DNA of 36,045 nt from an uncultured Collinsella sp. (GCA_900754275.1 CAAECF010000105.1:1-36045), one strand, 5' to 3'; shown: positions 25,487 through 34,459, numbered from the stretch's first letter. Notes: generated from the sequence alone by a model not told the origin. Program-made: numbers and translations.

Positions 25487-25946
25487 GCGCGAGCGCAAAC
25501 TCATTTCCAAGAATCGCTCGGCACATCACGAGTACTTTATCGATGAGACGTTTGAGTGCGGTATTGAGCTGAGCGGCACCGAGGTCAAGTCGATTCGCGA
25601 GCGCGCCTGTCAGATCACTGACACTTTTGCGCTGATTCGTGGCGGCGAGTGCTGGCTCGTCGGACTGCATATCCACCCTTATAGCCATGGTGGCGTGTGG
25701 AATCGCGATCCCGACCGTCGGCGTCGTCTGCTGCTGCACCGCAAGGAGATCGACTTTCTCGACGGTAAGCTGCGCAACCGCGGCTATGCGCTGGTGCCGC
25801 TGGAGCTCTACTTTAATACCGACGGCCGCGTAAAGCTGCTGCTGGGCCTAGGCCGCGGCAAGAAGCTTTACGACAAGCGCGAGGATATGGCCAAGCGCGA
25901 TGTCCAGCGCGAGATCGACCGCGCCCTCAAGGAGCACAATCGCTAG
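25476..25946 (+). CDS. smpB: SsrA-binding protein SmpB
   Basis: Binds tmRNA and delivers it to stalled ribosomes for trans-translation. At 156 residues it is the normal size. Conserved features: KLISKNRSAHHEYFIDETFECGIELSGTEVKSIR, the ISDTFA-like ITDTFALIRGGE, the PYSHGGVWNRDPDRRRRLLLHRKEI motif, LVPLELYFNTDGRVKLLLGLGRGKKLYDKRE and the basic C-terminal helix DVQREIDRALKEHNR that mimics an anticodon in the decoding site. AAGGAGG six bases upstream supports ATG 25476, inside the end of the TPR gene. The tmRNA gene itself is not seen in this window. Confidence 0.97.
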   Translation: MPSKRERKLISKNRSAHHEYFIDETFECGIELSGTEVKSIRERACQITDTFALIRGGECWLVGLHIHPYSHGGVWNRDPDRRRRLLLHRKEIDFLDGKLRNRGYALVPLELYFNTDGRVKLLLGLGRGKKLYDKREDMAKRDVQREIDRALKEHNR

Positions 25947-25958
25947 GCGTTCTGTATA

Positions 25959-26025
25959 AGTTGCGGTGGAATACGGACTGTTTTGCCTGTTTGAGGGGCT
26001 ATTCAGTCCCTATTTCACCGCAACT
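25959..26025. repeat. 67-bp palindromic element after smpB
   Basis: Two 22-base arms (25959-25980 and 26004-26025) are inverted copies with two mismatches. The left arm begins AGTTGCGGTG and ends GGACTG; the right begins CAGTCC and ends CACCGCAACT. The 23-base centre starts TTTTGCC. There is no T-run at the 3' side, so it is not a plain terminator. It is probably a dispersed palindromic repeat, but only one copy lies in this window. Confidence 0.65.
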
Positions 26026-26070
26026 GCGGGCGTCTCATCTTTCTTACTGTTCTGACACATATGTCTCAAA

Positions 26071-26101
26071 GGTGGCATCCGTTATGGGCGCCGCCTTTTT
26101 T
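26071..26101 (+). terminator. Rho-independent terminator
   Basis: GGTGGC (26071-26076) pairs with GCCGCC (26090-26095), one G-U pair, followed by TTTTTTG. It probably ends the TPR-smpB transcript about 125 bases after smpB. Confidence 0.75.
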
Positions 26102-26153
26102 GTGGGTACATACATCCATGAGGTTCCAACCCGGGTTAGGGGAGTGATCGTTA

Positions 26154-26656
26154 TGGACAAAACTGCGTTCTTTACCATGCCGAGCGGTCTGTACGTGGTG
26201 AGCGCCGCGGCAGACGGGCTGCGCGCCGGCTGCGTCATCAACACTGCGGTGCAGGTGACGTCCATGCCGCCGCGCATTTCGGTTGCCGTGAACAAGGACA
26301 ACGTCACCTCGGGCGTCATCGCATCGGCCAAAGCGTTCGCGCTGACCGTGATCGATCAGACCGCCGACATGCTCTACATCGGTAACTTTGGGTTCCGCAC
26401 CAGCAGCGATTATGACAAGTTTGCCAAATACGAGACCCGCGAGACGGCTCTGGGCATGCCCTATGTGCCCGAGCACGCGACGGCCCTGTTTAGCTGCCGT
26501 TTGATCGACACTGTGGATGTGGGCACGCATCTACTGTTTATCGGCGAGGTCGAGGATGCCGAGCACCTGAGCGACGAGACGCCGCTCACCTACGATTACT
26601 ACCATAAGGTCCTGAAGGGCAAGACGCCTCCGAAGGCGTCCTCGTATCAAGGCTAG
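26154..26656 (+). CDS. Flavin reductase-like (FMN-binding) domain protein
   Basis: A 167-residue FMN-binding split-barrel protein: FFTMPSGLYVVSAAADGLRAGCVINTAVQVTSMPPRISVAVNKDNVTSGVI is the conserved N-terminal half of the flavin reductase-like family, followed by FALTVIDQTADMLYIGNFGFRTSSDYDKFAKYE and CRLIDTVDVGTHLLFIGEVEDAEHLSDETPLTYDYYHKV. The last part matches the domain that in anaerobes is fused to rubredoxin in high-molecular-weight rubredoxin, which passes electrons from NAD(P)H to oxygen- or NO-reducing flavoproteins. Here rubredoxin is a separate gene 90 bases on. ATG 26154 follows AGGGGAG. Substrate and partner are inferred only. Confidence 0.85.
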
Positions 26657-26673
26657 AAATGTTCTAAAAATAC

Positions 26674-26701
26674 TTGCATTATATTATCGATAACATATAC
26701 T
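26674..26701 (+). promoter_or_regulatory. Rubredoxin promoter with palindrome between -35 and -10
   Basis: TTGCAT (26674-26679) and TATACT (26696-26701) are 16 bases apart. Between them is the perfect palindrome TTATCGATAA (26684-26693). A protein bound there would block RNA polymerase, so redox- or metal-responsive repression is possible. The regulator is unknown. Confidence 0.55.
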
Positions 26702-26745
26702 AATAAGCGAAGTACATCACCAGTCGCGTTCGAGAGGAGAACATC

Positions 26746-26889
26746 ATGGCTGAGGAGAAGAAGACGTATAAGTTCGTGTGCATCGTTTGTGGCTACGAGG
26801 TTGAGGTCGACACGCCCGAGCTGCCCGAGGACTACGTGTGCCCGGTCTGCGGCGTCGGTCCCGATCAGTTTGAGCTCGTCGAGGAGTAG
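26746..26889 (+). CDS. Rubredoxin-like protein (47 aa)
   Basis: A small iron-binding electron carrier of 47 residues with the two metal knuckles KFVCIVCGYEVEV (CxxCG) and DYVCPVCGVGPDQFELVEE (CPxCG). Four Cys bind one Fe. Compared with classic rubredoxin (about 52 residues) the loop between the knuckles is shorter, as in the rubredoxin domains of rubrerythrin and of high-molecular-weight rubredoxin. GAGAGGAG lies before ATG 26746. It has its own promoter and terminator, and follows the flavin reductase-like gene, its likely redox partner in oxygen detoxification. The partnership is inference. Confidence 0.92.
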   Translation: MAEEKKTYKFVCIVCGYEVEVDTPELPEDYVCPVCGVGPDQFELVEE

Positions 26890-26928
26890 CTCGCAGACAC
26901 ACGGCGAAAGCCGAACATAGCTCTGTCC

Positions 26929-26964
26929 AAGGGCCTCGGTCGAATTCTCGCCCGGGGCCCTTTT
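26929..26964 (+). terminator. Rho-independent terminator of rubredoxin
   Basis: GGGCCTCGG (26931-26939) pairs with CCCGGGGCCC (26951-26960) with one G-U pair, flanked by AA and TTTT. It lies 40 bases after the stop codon. Confidence 0.85.
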
Positions 26965-27029
26965 CCTCCGCCCCCAAGGGATCGCGGTTGCTGTTGGCCG
27001 ATCCTGTCTGTTGTGAGTCCGGCCGACCT

Positions 27030-27168
27030 TTTGTCTCAATCTGTAACATCTAACGGTGGAAATTTGGCCCACTTGTTACAGATTGAGACAAACGGAGCTG
27101 ACCCTCGGAATGATCTCGATCTGTAACATCTAGACATCAAAAGCGGGTCTAGATGTTACAGATCGAGA
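27030..27168. repeat. Palindromic repeat pair (copies A and B)
   Basis: Copy A has 19-base arms (27030-27048 and 27074-27092), copy B has perfect 22-base arms (27114-27135 and 27147-27168). Both share the left-arm core TCTCRATCTGTAACATCTA and the right-arm core TGTTACAGATYGAGA. A uses the T variant, B the C variant. They fill most of the 307-base gene-free stretch 26890-27196, between the convergent rubredoxin and mntH genes, where B could also help end the mntH transcript. Two more copies lie at 29440-29577. Confidence 0.85.
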
Positions 27169-27196
27169 CGTTTGCCTGAGTAGGTGCCCCGCCCCA

Positions 27197-28453
27197 TTAC
27201 ATCCCTGTCAACAACACGACATCGAGAATCGTCACGATGGCACCGATCCCTACGAGCAGCGCGTTGAGTGGACGCGAATTGGCGTATTTGCCCATGACGC
27301 GGGGTGAACTGGTGAGCCGTATGAGCACAAAGACCGTAATCGGTAGCTGAAGCGACAGCAGTGCCTGACTCCAGATGAGACCTTCAAAAGGATTTGGGAC
27401 GACCAGGCACGCCGTCACTGCGCCGACGAAACAGGCCGCCACCCCGATCGAGGAATGTCGGTCGTGGATATCGTATTCCTCGTCGAACATGCCCGCAGTG
27501 ATGGTCCCCGCCGCCATGCCCGCTGTCACGCTGCTCGATAGTCCCGCGAACAGCAGCGCTACCGCAAAGATGGTCGAGCTCGCCGGGCCCAGAATGGGGG
27601 AGAGCGTGGCCGCTGCGACGGCGAGGTCGTCTACGACCATGCCGTGCGCAAAGAAGGTCGTTGCGGCCAGGATGACCATGGCCGAGTTGATTGCCCAGCC
27701 CACGCCCATCGAAATGAGCGTGTCGAAGAGCTCGTAGCGCAGACGCTCTTCGATAACCTGCTCGCCTTGGCCTTCGAAGTGCATGGATTGGATGACCTCG
27801 GAGTGCAGAAAAAGGTTGTGTGGCATAACGACCGCACCCAGGACACTCACGATAATCGCGGCAGAGCCAGTGGGCATACTGGGCGTGATCCAGCTTGCGG
27901 CGGCTTGCGGCCAGTCGACCTTGACTAGTGCAAGCTCGGCCAAAAACGAGAGTCCTACCACGCCTACGAAGGCGATGATCCAGCGTTCGGCTCGCTTGTA
28001 GGAGTTCGTCATGAGCATCGCCATCGATACTGCCGCCACGATGACGCAGCCCGCACGCACGGGCAGCCCAAAGAGCATTTGAAGGGCAATCGCGCCGCCC
28101 AGGACTTCGGCCATGGCGGTGGCGATGGTCGCGAGATAGGCGCTGCCGAGCACCGCGCGTCCCACGATGCGGGGGAGAAAGCGGGTCGTGGCCTCGGCAA
28201 GGCAGGCGCCCGTGGCGATGCCCAAGTGCGCCGCGTTGTGCTGCAGCACGATGAGCATAATCGTGGACAGCGTGACGATCCACAGCAGCGCGTAGCCAAA
28301 CTGCGAGCCCGCGGCCATATTGGAGGCCCAGTTGCCCGGGTCGATAAAGCCGACGGTCACGAGCAGCCCGGGGCCGATATGCCGCGCAATGTCTAGGCCT
28401 CCGTGACCACCGGTGCGTCGGGAGCCAAAGTGTTGTTTGAGATGGTTGAGCAT
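27197..28453 (-). CDS. mntH: Nramp-family divalent metal transporter (MntH type)
   Basis: Proton-coupled uptake transporter for Mn2+ and other divalent metals in the cytoplasmic membrane; 418 residues with about 11 membrane helices. Metal-site motifs are present: DPGN in helix 1 (GFIDPGNWASNMAAGSQFGY) and MPHN in helix 6 (LGAVVMPHNLFLHSEV). ATG 28453 is preferred over an in-frame start at 28489 because AGGAG lies seven bases upstream. It follows gpmA on the same strand with a 75-bp gap. No manganese riboswitch or clear MntR site is seen upstream, so it may be read through from gpmA. Confidence 0.92.
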   Translation of the reverse strand: MLNHLKQHFGSRRTGGHGGLDIARHIGPGLLVTVGFIDPGNWASNMAAGSQFGYALLWIVTLSTIMLIVLQHNAAHLGIATGACLAEATTRFLPRIVGRAVLGSAYLATIATAMAEVLGGAIALQMLFGLPVRAGCVIVAAVSMAMLMTNSYKRAERWIIAFVGVVGLSFLAELALVKVDWPQAAASWITPSMPTGSAAIIVSVLGAVVMPHNLFLHSEVIQSMHFEGQGEQVIEERLRYELFDTLISMGVGWAINSAMVILAATTFFAHGMVVDDLAVAAATLSPILGPASSTIFAVALLFAGLSSSVTAGMAAGTITAGMFDEEYDIHDRHSSIGVAACFVGAVTACLVVPNPFEGLIWSQALLSLQLPITVFVLIRLTSSPRVMGKYANSRPLNALLVGIGAIVTILDVVLLTGM

Positions 28454-28528
28454 GGTGCGCTCCTGCGTATGGGCGGCGTGACGTCGCATCTGGGTCGTGC
28501 GGCGCCACGCGTCGGATTTGGGTTGGGG

Positions 28529-29302
28529 CTACTTGTGCGCTTTGCCCTGATTGGCCACGGCGTCGATCTTGGCGGCGATGGTCGCCGGGTCGCCGATGTA
28601 GCGCTTGTCGAGGACATTGAAATCGGTATCGAAGGTGTAGACGAGCGGCACGCCGGTGGGGATGTTGACCTTGAGGATCTCCTCGGGCGTGAGGTGCTCG
28701 AGCTTCATGACGAGTGAGCGCAGGGAGTTGCCGTGTGCGGCGATGAGTACGCGCTTGCCGGCGAGCATCTGGGGGCGAATCTCGTCTTCGAAATAGGGCC
28801 AGGCGCGGGCGATCGTGTCCTTGAGGCATTCGGTATAGGGCAGCTGATCGGGCGCGACATCACGGTATTGCTCCTGGGTGTGGGGATCGCGCGCGTCGTT
28901 CGGCTCGAGTGCCGGCGGGCAGATATCGAAGGAGCGGCGCCAGATGAGCACCTGTTCGTCGCCGTGCTCCGCCGCGGCATCGGCCTTGTTGAGACCCTGC
29001 AACGCGCCGTAGTGGCGCTCGTTGAGCTTCCAGGATTTGATGACGGGCAGCCACTCGCGATCCATTTGGCCGAGCACGATGTTGAGGGTGTGGATCGCGC
29101 GCTTGAGGCGCGAAGTGTAGCAGACGTCAAAGTCGAAACCGGCTTCTTTGAGGGCTCGACCGCCTGCGGCGGCTTCTTCGCGGCCCGTGTCGGTGAGCTC
29201 TACGTCGGTCCAGCCGGTGAACAGGTTGAGTTTGTTCCACTCCGACTCTCCGTGGCGGATAAGGACGAGTTGGATCGTCTGCCGGTCTGTCTGGTTTGCC
29301 AT
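28529..29302 (-). CDS. gpmA: 2,3-bisphosphoglycerate-dependent phosphoglycerate mutase
   Basis: Interconverts 3- and 2-phosphoglycerate in glycolysis; 257 residues, the usual size of the dimeric cofactor-dependent enzyme. The phosphohistidine motif is LIRHGESEWN (His17). Others: GWTDVELTDTGREEA, SRLKRAIHTL, SWKLNERHYGALQGLNK, and the second catalytic His in LIAAHGNSLRSLVMKLE. The end GVPLVYTFD is also typical. AAGGAGG precedes ATG 29302, ruling out the longer in-frame start. The gene is followed by mntH; no functional link is evident, since this enzyme type does not need Mn2+. Confidence 0.96.
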   Translation of the reverse strand: MANQTDRQTIQLVLIRHGESEWNKLNLFTGWTDVELTDTGREEAAAGGRALKEAGFDFDVCYTSRLKRAIHTLNIVLGQMDREWLPVIKSWKLNERHYGALQGLNKADAAAEHGDEQVLIWRRSFDICPPALEPNDARDPHTQEQYRDVAPDQLPYTECLKDTIARAWPYFEDEIRPQMLAGKRVLIAAHGNSLRSLVMKLEHLTPEEILKVNIPTGVPLVYTFDTDFNVLDKRYIGDPATIAAKIDAVANQGKAHK

Positions 29303-29439
29303 AGGGGCCTCCTTAATGTGGCACGGCATGCGTGCCGTTTGTTTGACGCCGCAAAGGATACCCGTTTTAGGCTAAAAAGTTAACCAAGACTAACAAAATT
29401 GTTGTATTTGAATGGGATGGTGAAAGGGGGCTGCCGAAA

Positions 29440-29577
29440 TGTCTCGATCTGTAACAGTTTGCCGCCAAAACCGACCCTTCGTGTTACAGATCGAGACAAA
29501 CCAAAACCGTCCCGCAGAAAATCTCAATCTGTAACATCTAGGCGCCAAAATCGGTTCCTCCTGTTACAGATTGAGAT
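29440..29577. repeat. Palindromic repeat pair (copies C and D)
   Basis: Copy C has 17-base arms (29440-29456 and 29482-29498), copy D 16-base arms (29521-29536 and 29562-29577), with cores TCTCRATCTGTAACA and TGTTACAGATYGAGA as in copies A and B. Their centres share G(C/G)CGCCAAAA(C/T)CG. One copy of the pair has the C variant, the other the T variant, as in pair A/B. They occupy the 459-base gene-free region 29303-29761 between the divergent gpmA and gltB genes, so they cannot simply be terminators. The rest holds the gpmA and gltB upstream sequences without a clear promoter match. Confidence 0.85.
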
Positions 29578-29761
29578 GTTTGAAGCGGTGAGCTTACAAG
29601 CCGAACTTGGGCGCCTTGTTGCCGCCCTTGAGGTCGGCGGTGCCCACTCGTAAGGTGTGCGTTACGCGATTGTTTCGAAACGGGCGGGAAACACAACGAT
29701 GCCCTGATGCTCCTACTATGCCTATTCAACTGACTGTCTAAATATCTAGGGGAGGATCGCG

Positions 29762-32700
29762 ATGCAGGCAGATTCCGCTCAACAGCAGGGCCTTTATCGC
29801 CCCGAATTCGACCACGATGCATGTGGCATCGGCGCACTTGCCGATATCAACGGTGAGCGCCATCACCAGATTCTGGACGACGCGCTGTCCATTCTGGTCA
29901 ACTTGGAGCACCGCGGCGGCACGGGACTCGAGAAGAACACCGGCGACGGTGCCGGTATCCTGTTCCAGGTTCCGCATCACTTTTTTCGCAAAGAGGCTCA
30001 AAAGTGCGGCCAGATTCTGCCGGCAGAGGGCGACTATGGCGTGGCCATGCTGTTCTTTCCGCAGGACGACAAGGGCGTAGAGGATGCCCGTCGCGTGTTT
30101 GAGGAGGGCTGCGCCGAGGCCGGCGTGCCGCTGCTCTTTTGGCGCGAGGTGCCCGTCGACCCGCACGACCTGGGCGAGACGGCACGCGCCTGCATGCCCA
30201 CCATTCTGCAAGCCTTTCTGGGCCGCCCCGACGATACGCCGGCGGGTGACGCCTTCGAGCGCCGCCTGTACGTGTGCCGTCGCACTATCGAGAAGAAGGC
30301 CGATGCCGAGTTTGCCCTGCGCGACAAGATCTTCTACGTCTGCTCCATGAGCTCGCGCACTATCGTGTACAAGGGCATGCTCGTCGCCACGCAGATGCGC
30401 CGCTTCTTCATCGATCTCAACGACGCCGCTGTCAAGACGGCCGTTGCGCTCGTCCACTCGCGCTACTCCACCAACACCACGCCCAGCTGGGAGCGTGCGC
30501 ACCCCAACCGTTTTATCATCCACAACGGCGAGATCAACACCCTCAAGGGCAACGTCAATTGGATTCGCGCCCGCGAGCCCAACCTGTACAGCCCCGTGCT
30601 GCAGCACGATCTTGAGCGCGTGATGCCCATCATCAACCGCGAGGGTTCCGACTCGGCGATTTTGGACAACGTGCTCGAGTTTTTGGTTATGAACGGTCGC
30701 CCGCTTACGCGCGCTGCGTCCATGCTGCTGCCTGAGCCGTGGGACCACAACGACAGTCTGAGCGAGGAGCGCCGCGCCTACGACGCCTACCAGTCCATGC
30801 TCATGGAGCCCTGGGACGGCCCGGCGGCCATCGCCTTTACCGACGGTCGCACGCTGGGCGCCGCCCTCGACCGCAACGGCTTGCGCCCCGCCCGCTACTA
30901 CGTGACGCGCGATGGCCGCTTTATGCTGGCAAGCGAAGTGGGCACCATCGAGGTGCGCCCCGAGAACATCCTGACGAGCGGCTGCCTGGGACCGGGCCAG
31001 ATGCTCGAGGTCGATTTTGCCCGCGGCCGCGTGATCTACAACGACGAGCTGCGCGCCCGCTATGCCAAGGAGAAGCCCTACCACGACTGGATTGCCGAGG
31101 AGACGCTGGCCGTCGACGCGCTCGATGAGTCCGCCGCGCCCGCGCCCGCCGAGGACGCCGAGGTGCCCGCCGCCGTGCGTATGGCCAAGCTCGGCTACCA
31201 CTGGGATGACGTCGACGAGGTCGTGCGTCCCATGGCCCAGCAGGGCAAGGCCCCGCTCGCCTCGATGGGCATCGACGCACCGCTGGCCTGCCTGTCCAAG
31301 AAGACGCGCTCGTTCTTTGACTACTTCTATCAGCTGTTCGCTCAGGTCACGAATCCTCCGATCGATGCCCTGCGCGAGCATATGGTGACTTCGACCACGC
31401 TCTACCTGGGCAACCACGGCAACCTGCTCGAGGACTCCCGTACGGCCTGCCAGCTGGTGCGCCTGGAGCGTCCGCTGTTGAGCGAGGAGGAGTTCGACCG
31501 CATCTGCGCCATCGACCGCGTGGGCTTTAAGACCCGCCGTTTCCGTGCCGTCTACCGCCGCGACGCCGGCGAGGGCGCGCTGCAGGCTGCGCTCAAGCAG
31601 CTTGCAGAGGACGTTGAGGCTGCGGTCCGCGACGGCGTGAATATTGTGGTGTTGAGCGATCGTGCCGCTGCGGGCGAGGTGCCCGTGCCGTCGCTGCTCG
31701 CCGTGGGCTGCGTGCACAATCACCTGATCCGCGCCGGCGTGCGTACCTTTGCCGACATCGTGGTGGAGTGCGGCGACGCCGTGTCCCCGCACGACTTTGC
31801 GGCGCTGGTGGGCTACTCCGCAAGCGGCATCTATCCGTACAATGCGCATGCGTGCATCCGCGACTTGGCAGCACGCGGCGACCTGGACGTGACGGCCGAG
31901 CAGGGCATCGACAACTACAACAAGGCCGCGACGGCGGGTATCGTCTCCATCATGTCCAAGATGGGTATCTCCACGGTGCAGAGCTATCACTCCGCACAGA
32001 TTTTCGAGGCCGTCGGCTTTACTCCGGAGTTCGTCAACGCGTACTTCGCCGGCACGGTGAGCCGTGTGGGCGGTATGGGTGTCGAGGACGTTGAGTGCGA
32101 GCAAAACGAGCGCTATGACGCTGCGCTCGCCATCCTTAAAAGCCCGGCTCCCGATCAGCTGCCCACGCTGGGCCTGACCAAGTGGCGCCCGCTCGGCGGC
32201 GAGGAACACCTCATCGACCCCCAGGCCGTCTACCTGCTGCAGACCGCCTGCCGTGAGGACAGCTACGACACCTTTAAGGAGTACAGCGCCCGCCTGCACC
32301 GCACCGGCCGTGCCGTGCGTCTGCGCGACTTGCTCGACTTTGATGCCAGCGGCCGCACGCCGGTTTCGCTCGACGAGGTCGAGCCCACGCTCAACATCGT
32401 CCGCCGCTTTAACACCGGCGCCATGTCGTACGGCTCCATCAGCAAGGAAGCACACGAGTGCATGGCCATCGCCATGAACCGCCTGCACGGCCGTTCCAAC
32501 TCCGGCGAGGGCGGTGAGGATCCGCGTCGCGAGACCCCGCTGGCTAACGGTGATTCCAAGAACTCCGCGATCAAGCAGGTGGCAAGTGCGCGCTTTGGCG
32601 TGACGAGCCGCTACCTGTGCAGCGCCTTCGAGATTCAGATCAAGATGGCCCAGGGCGCCAAGCCCGGCGAGGGTGGCCACCTGCCCGGCAAGAAGGTCTA

Positions 32701-34459
32701 CCCCTGGATTGCCGAGGTCCGTCAGTCCACGCCCGGCATCGGCCTGATCTCGCCTCCGCCGCATCACGACATCTACTCCATCGAAGACCTGGCCGAGCTC
32801 ATCTTTGACCTTAAGAACGCCAATCCTGGCGCGCGCGTGTCGGTCAAGCTGGTCAGCGAGGCCGGCGTCGGCACCATCGCCACCGGTGTGGCCAAGGGCG
32901 CTGCCGACAAGATCTTGATCAGCGGCCACAATGGCGGCTCGGGTGCCGCTGCTCGCGATTCGATCTGGCACGCCGGTCTGCCGCTGGAGCTTGGCCTTGC
33001 CGAGGCCCAGCAGACGCTGCTGCAAAACGGCCTGCGCTCGCGCGTGGTGCTCGAGGCCGACGGCAAGCTCATGGACGGCACCGATGTTGCCGTCGCCTGC
33101 CTGCTGGGCGCCGAGGAGTTTGGCTTTGCGACCATGCCGCTCATCTCGATGGGCTGCCTCATGCAGCGCGACTGCCAGCAGGATACCTGCCCCGCCGGCA
33201 TCGCCACGCAAAACTGCCGCTTGCGTCGCGGCTTCCGCGGCAAGCCCGAGCACGTCGAGCACTTTATGCTCTTTGTTGCCGAGCAACTGCGCGAGGTCAT
33301 GGCGAGCCTGGGCTTCCGCACCGTCGACGAGATGGTCGGCCATCCCGAGTGCTTGCGCCAGATCGAGGTCCCGGGCAACCGCAAGGCTAACCTGCTCGAT
33401 CTGACGCCCGTGCTGGCAAGCGCGACCTGCGAGTTCGGTGCCCACATCCCGGGTGCCGACGGCCGTCACTTCCTGCCCCAGATGGCCGCGGACAGCGAGC
33501 TCGACAAGACGCTCGACTCCACGCTGTTTGTGCCCTACACGGCCGACGCCCGCGCACATCTGCGTCCGATTCGCTTCCGCGCCGATATCGCCAACGTCAA
33601 CCGTTGCGTGGGCACCATCCTGGGCAACGCGGTGACCAAGGCGCATCCCGAGGGCTTGCCCGCCGGCTCCATCACCATCGATTGCGATGGTTCGGCCGGT
33701 CAGAGCTTTGGCGCCTTCCTGCCGCGCGGCATTACGCTCAACGTGTGCGGCGACGCCAACGATTACTTTGGCAAGGGCCTTTCGGGTGGCGAGGTGTCGG
33801 TGCGCCCCAACCCGCATGCGACCTACAAGTTCGACGAAAACATCATCGTGGGCAACGTTGCGTTCTTTGGCGCTACGAGCGGCCGCGGCTTCATTAACGG
33901 TTTGGCGGGCCAGCGCTTTGGCGTACGCAACTCCGGTGCCACCGTGGTGGTCGAGGGCTGCGGCAACCATGGCTGCGAGTACATGACGGGCGGTCTGGCG
34001 CTCATCTTGGGCGAGGTCGGACAGAACTTCGCTGCTGGCATGACGGGCGGCGTGGCTTATGTCTTTGACCAGTACGGCACGCTCGATGCCCGCGTGAACC
34101 ACGAGAGCGTTGAGCTCAAGGCCCCGACTGCCGGCGAGCTGGAGCAGGTCCGTGCGCTCATCCAGGAGCACGTGGACGCGACACAGAGCCCGCGCGGCAT
34201 CAAGCTGCTCTACAGCTTTGAGACGATGAGCAAGCACTTTGTGAAGGTCATTCCGACCGAGTACGAGCGTGTGCTGGCGATTGTCGCCGCGAGCGAGGCT
34301 GCCGGCAAGACACATGCGCAGGCAGAGGAACTGGCGTTTGACATCGTGACCGGTCGCGCGAGCGCCGCGGATGTCGCTCGCTTCGATATTGCGGGCGGTG
34401 CTGCGGGTGCTGCGTCCGCGGCCGCCAGCTCTGTTGCTTCGACCAAGAAGGAGGCGTAA
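29762..34459 (+). CDS. gltB: Glutamate synthase, large subunit
   Basis: Makes two glutamate from glutamine and 2-oxoglutarate. At 1565 residues it has the normal order: amidotransferase domain beginning at Cys21 in FDHDACGIGALAD (residues 1-20 look like the cleaved propeptide), central domain, FMN-binding synthase domain with GEGGED, SAIKQVASARFGVTSRYL, QIKMAQGAKPGEGGHLPG and HNGGSGAA, the 3Fe-4S cluster site CLMQRDCQQDTCPAG, and the C-terminal beta-helix GXGXG domain (FGAFLPRGITLNVCGDANDYFGKGLSGGEV). AGGGGAGG precedes the ATG. gltD follows after five bases. A short Ala/Ser-rich end (GGAAGAASAAASSVAST) is variable. Confidence 0.97.
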   Translation: MQADSAQQQGLYRPEFDHDACGIGALADINGERHHQILDDALSILVNLEHRGGTGLEKNTGDGAGILFQVPHHFFRKEAQKCGQILPAEGDYGVAMLFFPQDDKGVEDARRVFEEGCAEAGVPLLFWREVPVDPHDLGETARACMPTILQAFLGRPDDTPAGDAFERRLYVCRRTIEKKADAEFALRDKIFYVCSMSSRTIVYKGMLVATQMRRFFIDLNDAAVKTAVALVHSRYSTNTTPSWERAHPNRFIIHNGEINTLKGNVNWIRAREPNLYSPVLQHDLERVMPIINREGSDSAILDNVLEFLVMNGRPLTRAASMLLPEPWDHNDSLSEERRAYDAYQSMLMEPWDGPAAIAFTDGRTLGAALDRNGLRPARYYVTRDGRFMLASEVGTIEVRPENILTSGCLGPGQMLEVDFARGRVIYNDELRARYAKEKPYHDWIAEETLAVDALDESAAPAPAEDAEVPAAVRMAKLGYHWDDVDEVVRPMAQQGKAPLASMGIDAPLACLSKKTRSFFDYFYQLFAQVTNPPIDALREHMVTSTTLYLGNHGNLLEDSRTACQLVRLERPLLSEEEFDRICAIDRVGFKTRRFRAVYRRDAGEGALQAALKQLAEDVEAAVRDGVNIVVLSDRAAAGEVPVPSLLAVGCVHNHLIRAGVRTFADIVVECGDAVSPHDFAALVGYSASGIYPYNAHACIRDLAARGDLDVTAEQGIDNYNKAATAGIVSIMSKMGISTVQSYHSAQIFEAVGFTPEFVNAYFAGTVSRVGGMGVEDVECEQNERYDAALAILKSPAPDQLPTLGLTKWRPLGGEEHLIDPQAVYLLQTACREDSYDTFKEYSARLHRTGRAVRLRDLLDFDASGRTPVSLDEVEPTLNIVRRFNTGAMSYGSISKEAHECMAIAMNRLHGRSNSGEGGEDPRRETPLANGDSKNSAIKQVASARFGVTSRYLCSAFEIQIKMAQGAKPGEGGHLPGKKVYPWIAEVRQSTPGIGLISPPPHHDIYSIEDLAELIFDLKNANPGARVSVKLVSEAGVGTIATGVAKGAADKILISGHNGGSGAAARDSIWHAGLPLELGLAEAQQTLLQNGLRSRVVLEADGKLMDGTDVAVACLLGAEEFGFATMPLISMGCLMQRDCQQDTCPAGIATQNCRLRRGFRGKPEHVEHFMLFVAEQLREVMASLGFRTVDEMVGHPECLRQIEVPGNRKANLLDLTPVLASATCEFGAHIPGADGRHFLPQMAADSELDKTLDSTLFVPYTADARAHLRPIRFRADIANVNRCVGTILGNAVTKAHPEGLPAGSITIDCDGSAGQSFGAFLPRGITLNVCGDANDYFGKGLSGGEVSVRPNPHATYKFDENIIVGNVAFFGATSGRGFINGLAGQRFGVRNSGATVVVEGCGNHGCEYMTGGLALILGEVGQNFAAGMTGGVAYVFDQYGTLDARVNHESVELKAPTAGELEQVRALIQEHVDATQSPRGIKLLYSFETMSKHFVKVIPTEYERVLAIVAASEAAGKTHAQAEELAFDIVTGRASAADVARFDIAGGAAGAASAAASSVASTKKEA

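Noticed and set aside
25947..26153. tmRNA gene next to smpB
   Set aside because: No tRNA-like ends and no tag-peptide frame found; the region is a palindrome and a terminator.
28454..28528. Manganese riboswitch before mntH
   Set aside because: The 75-base spacer is too short and lacks the conserved helices of the yybP-ykoY type.
27030..29577. CRISPR array
   Set aside because: The repeats are only four, palindromic over long arms, and arranged as two separated pairs without regular spacers or cas genes.
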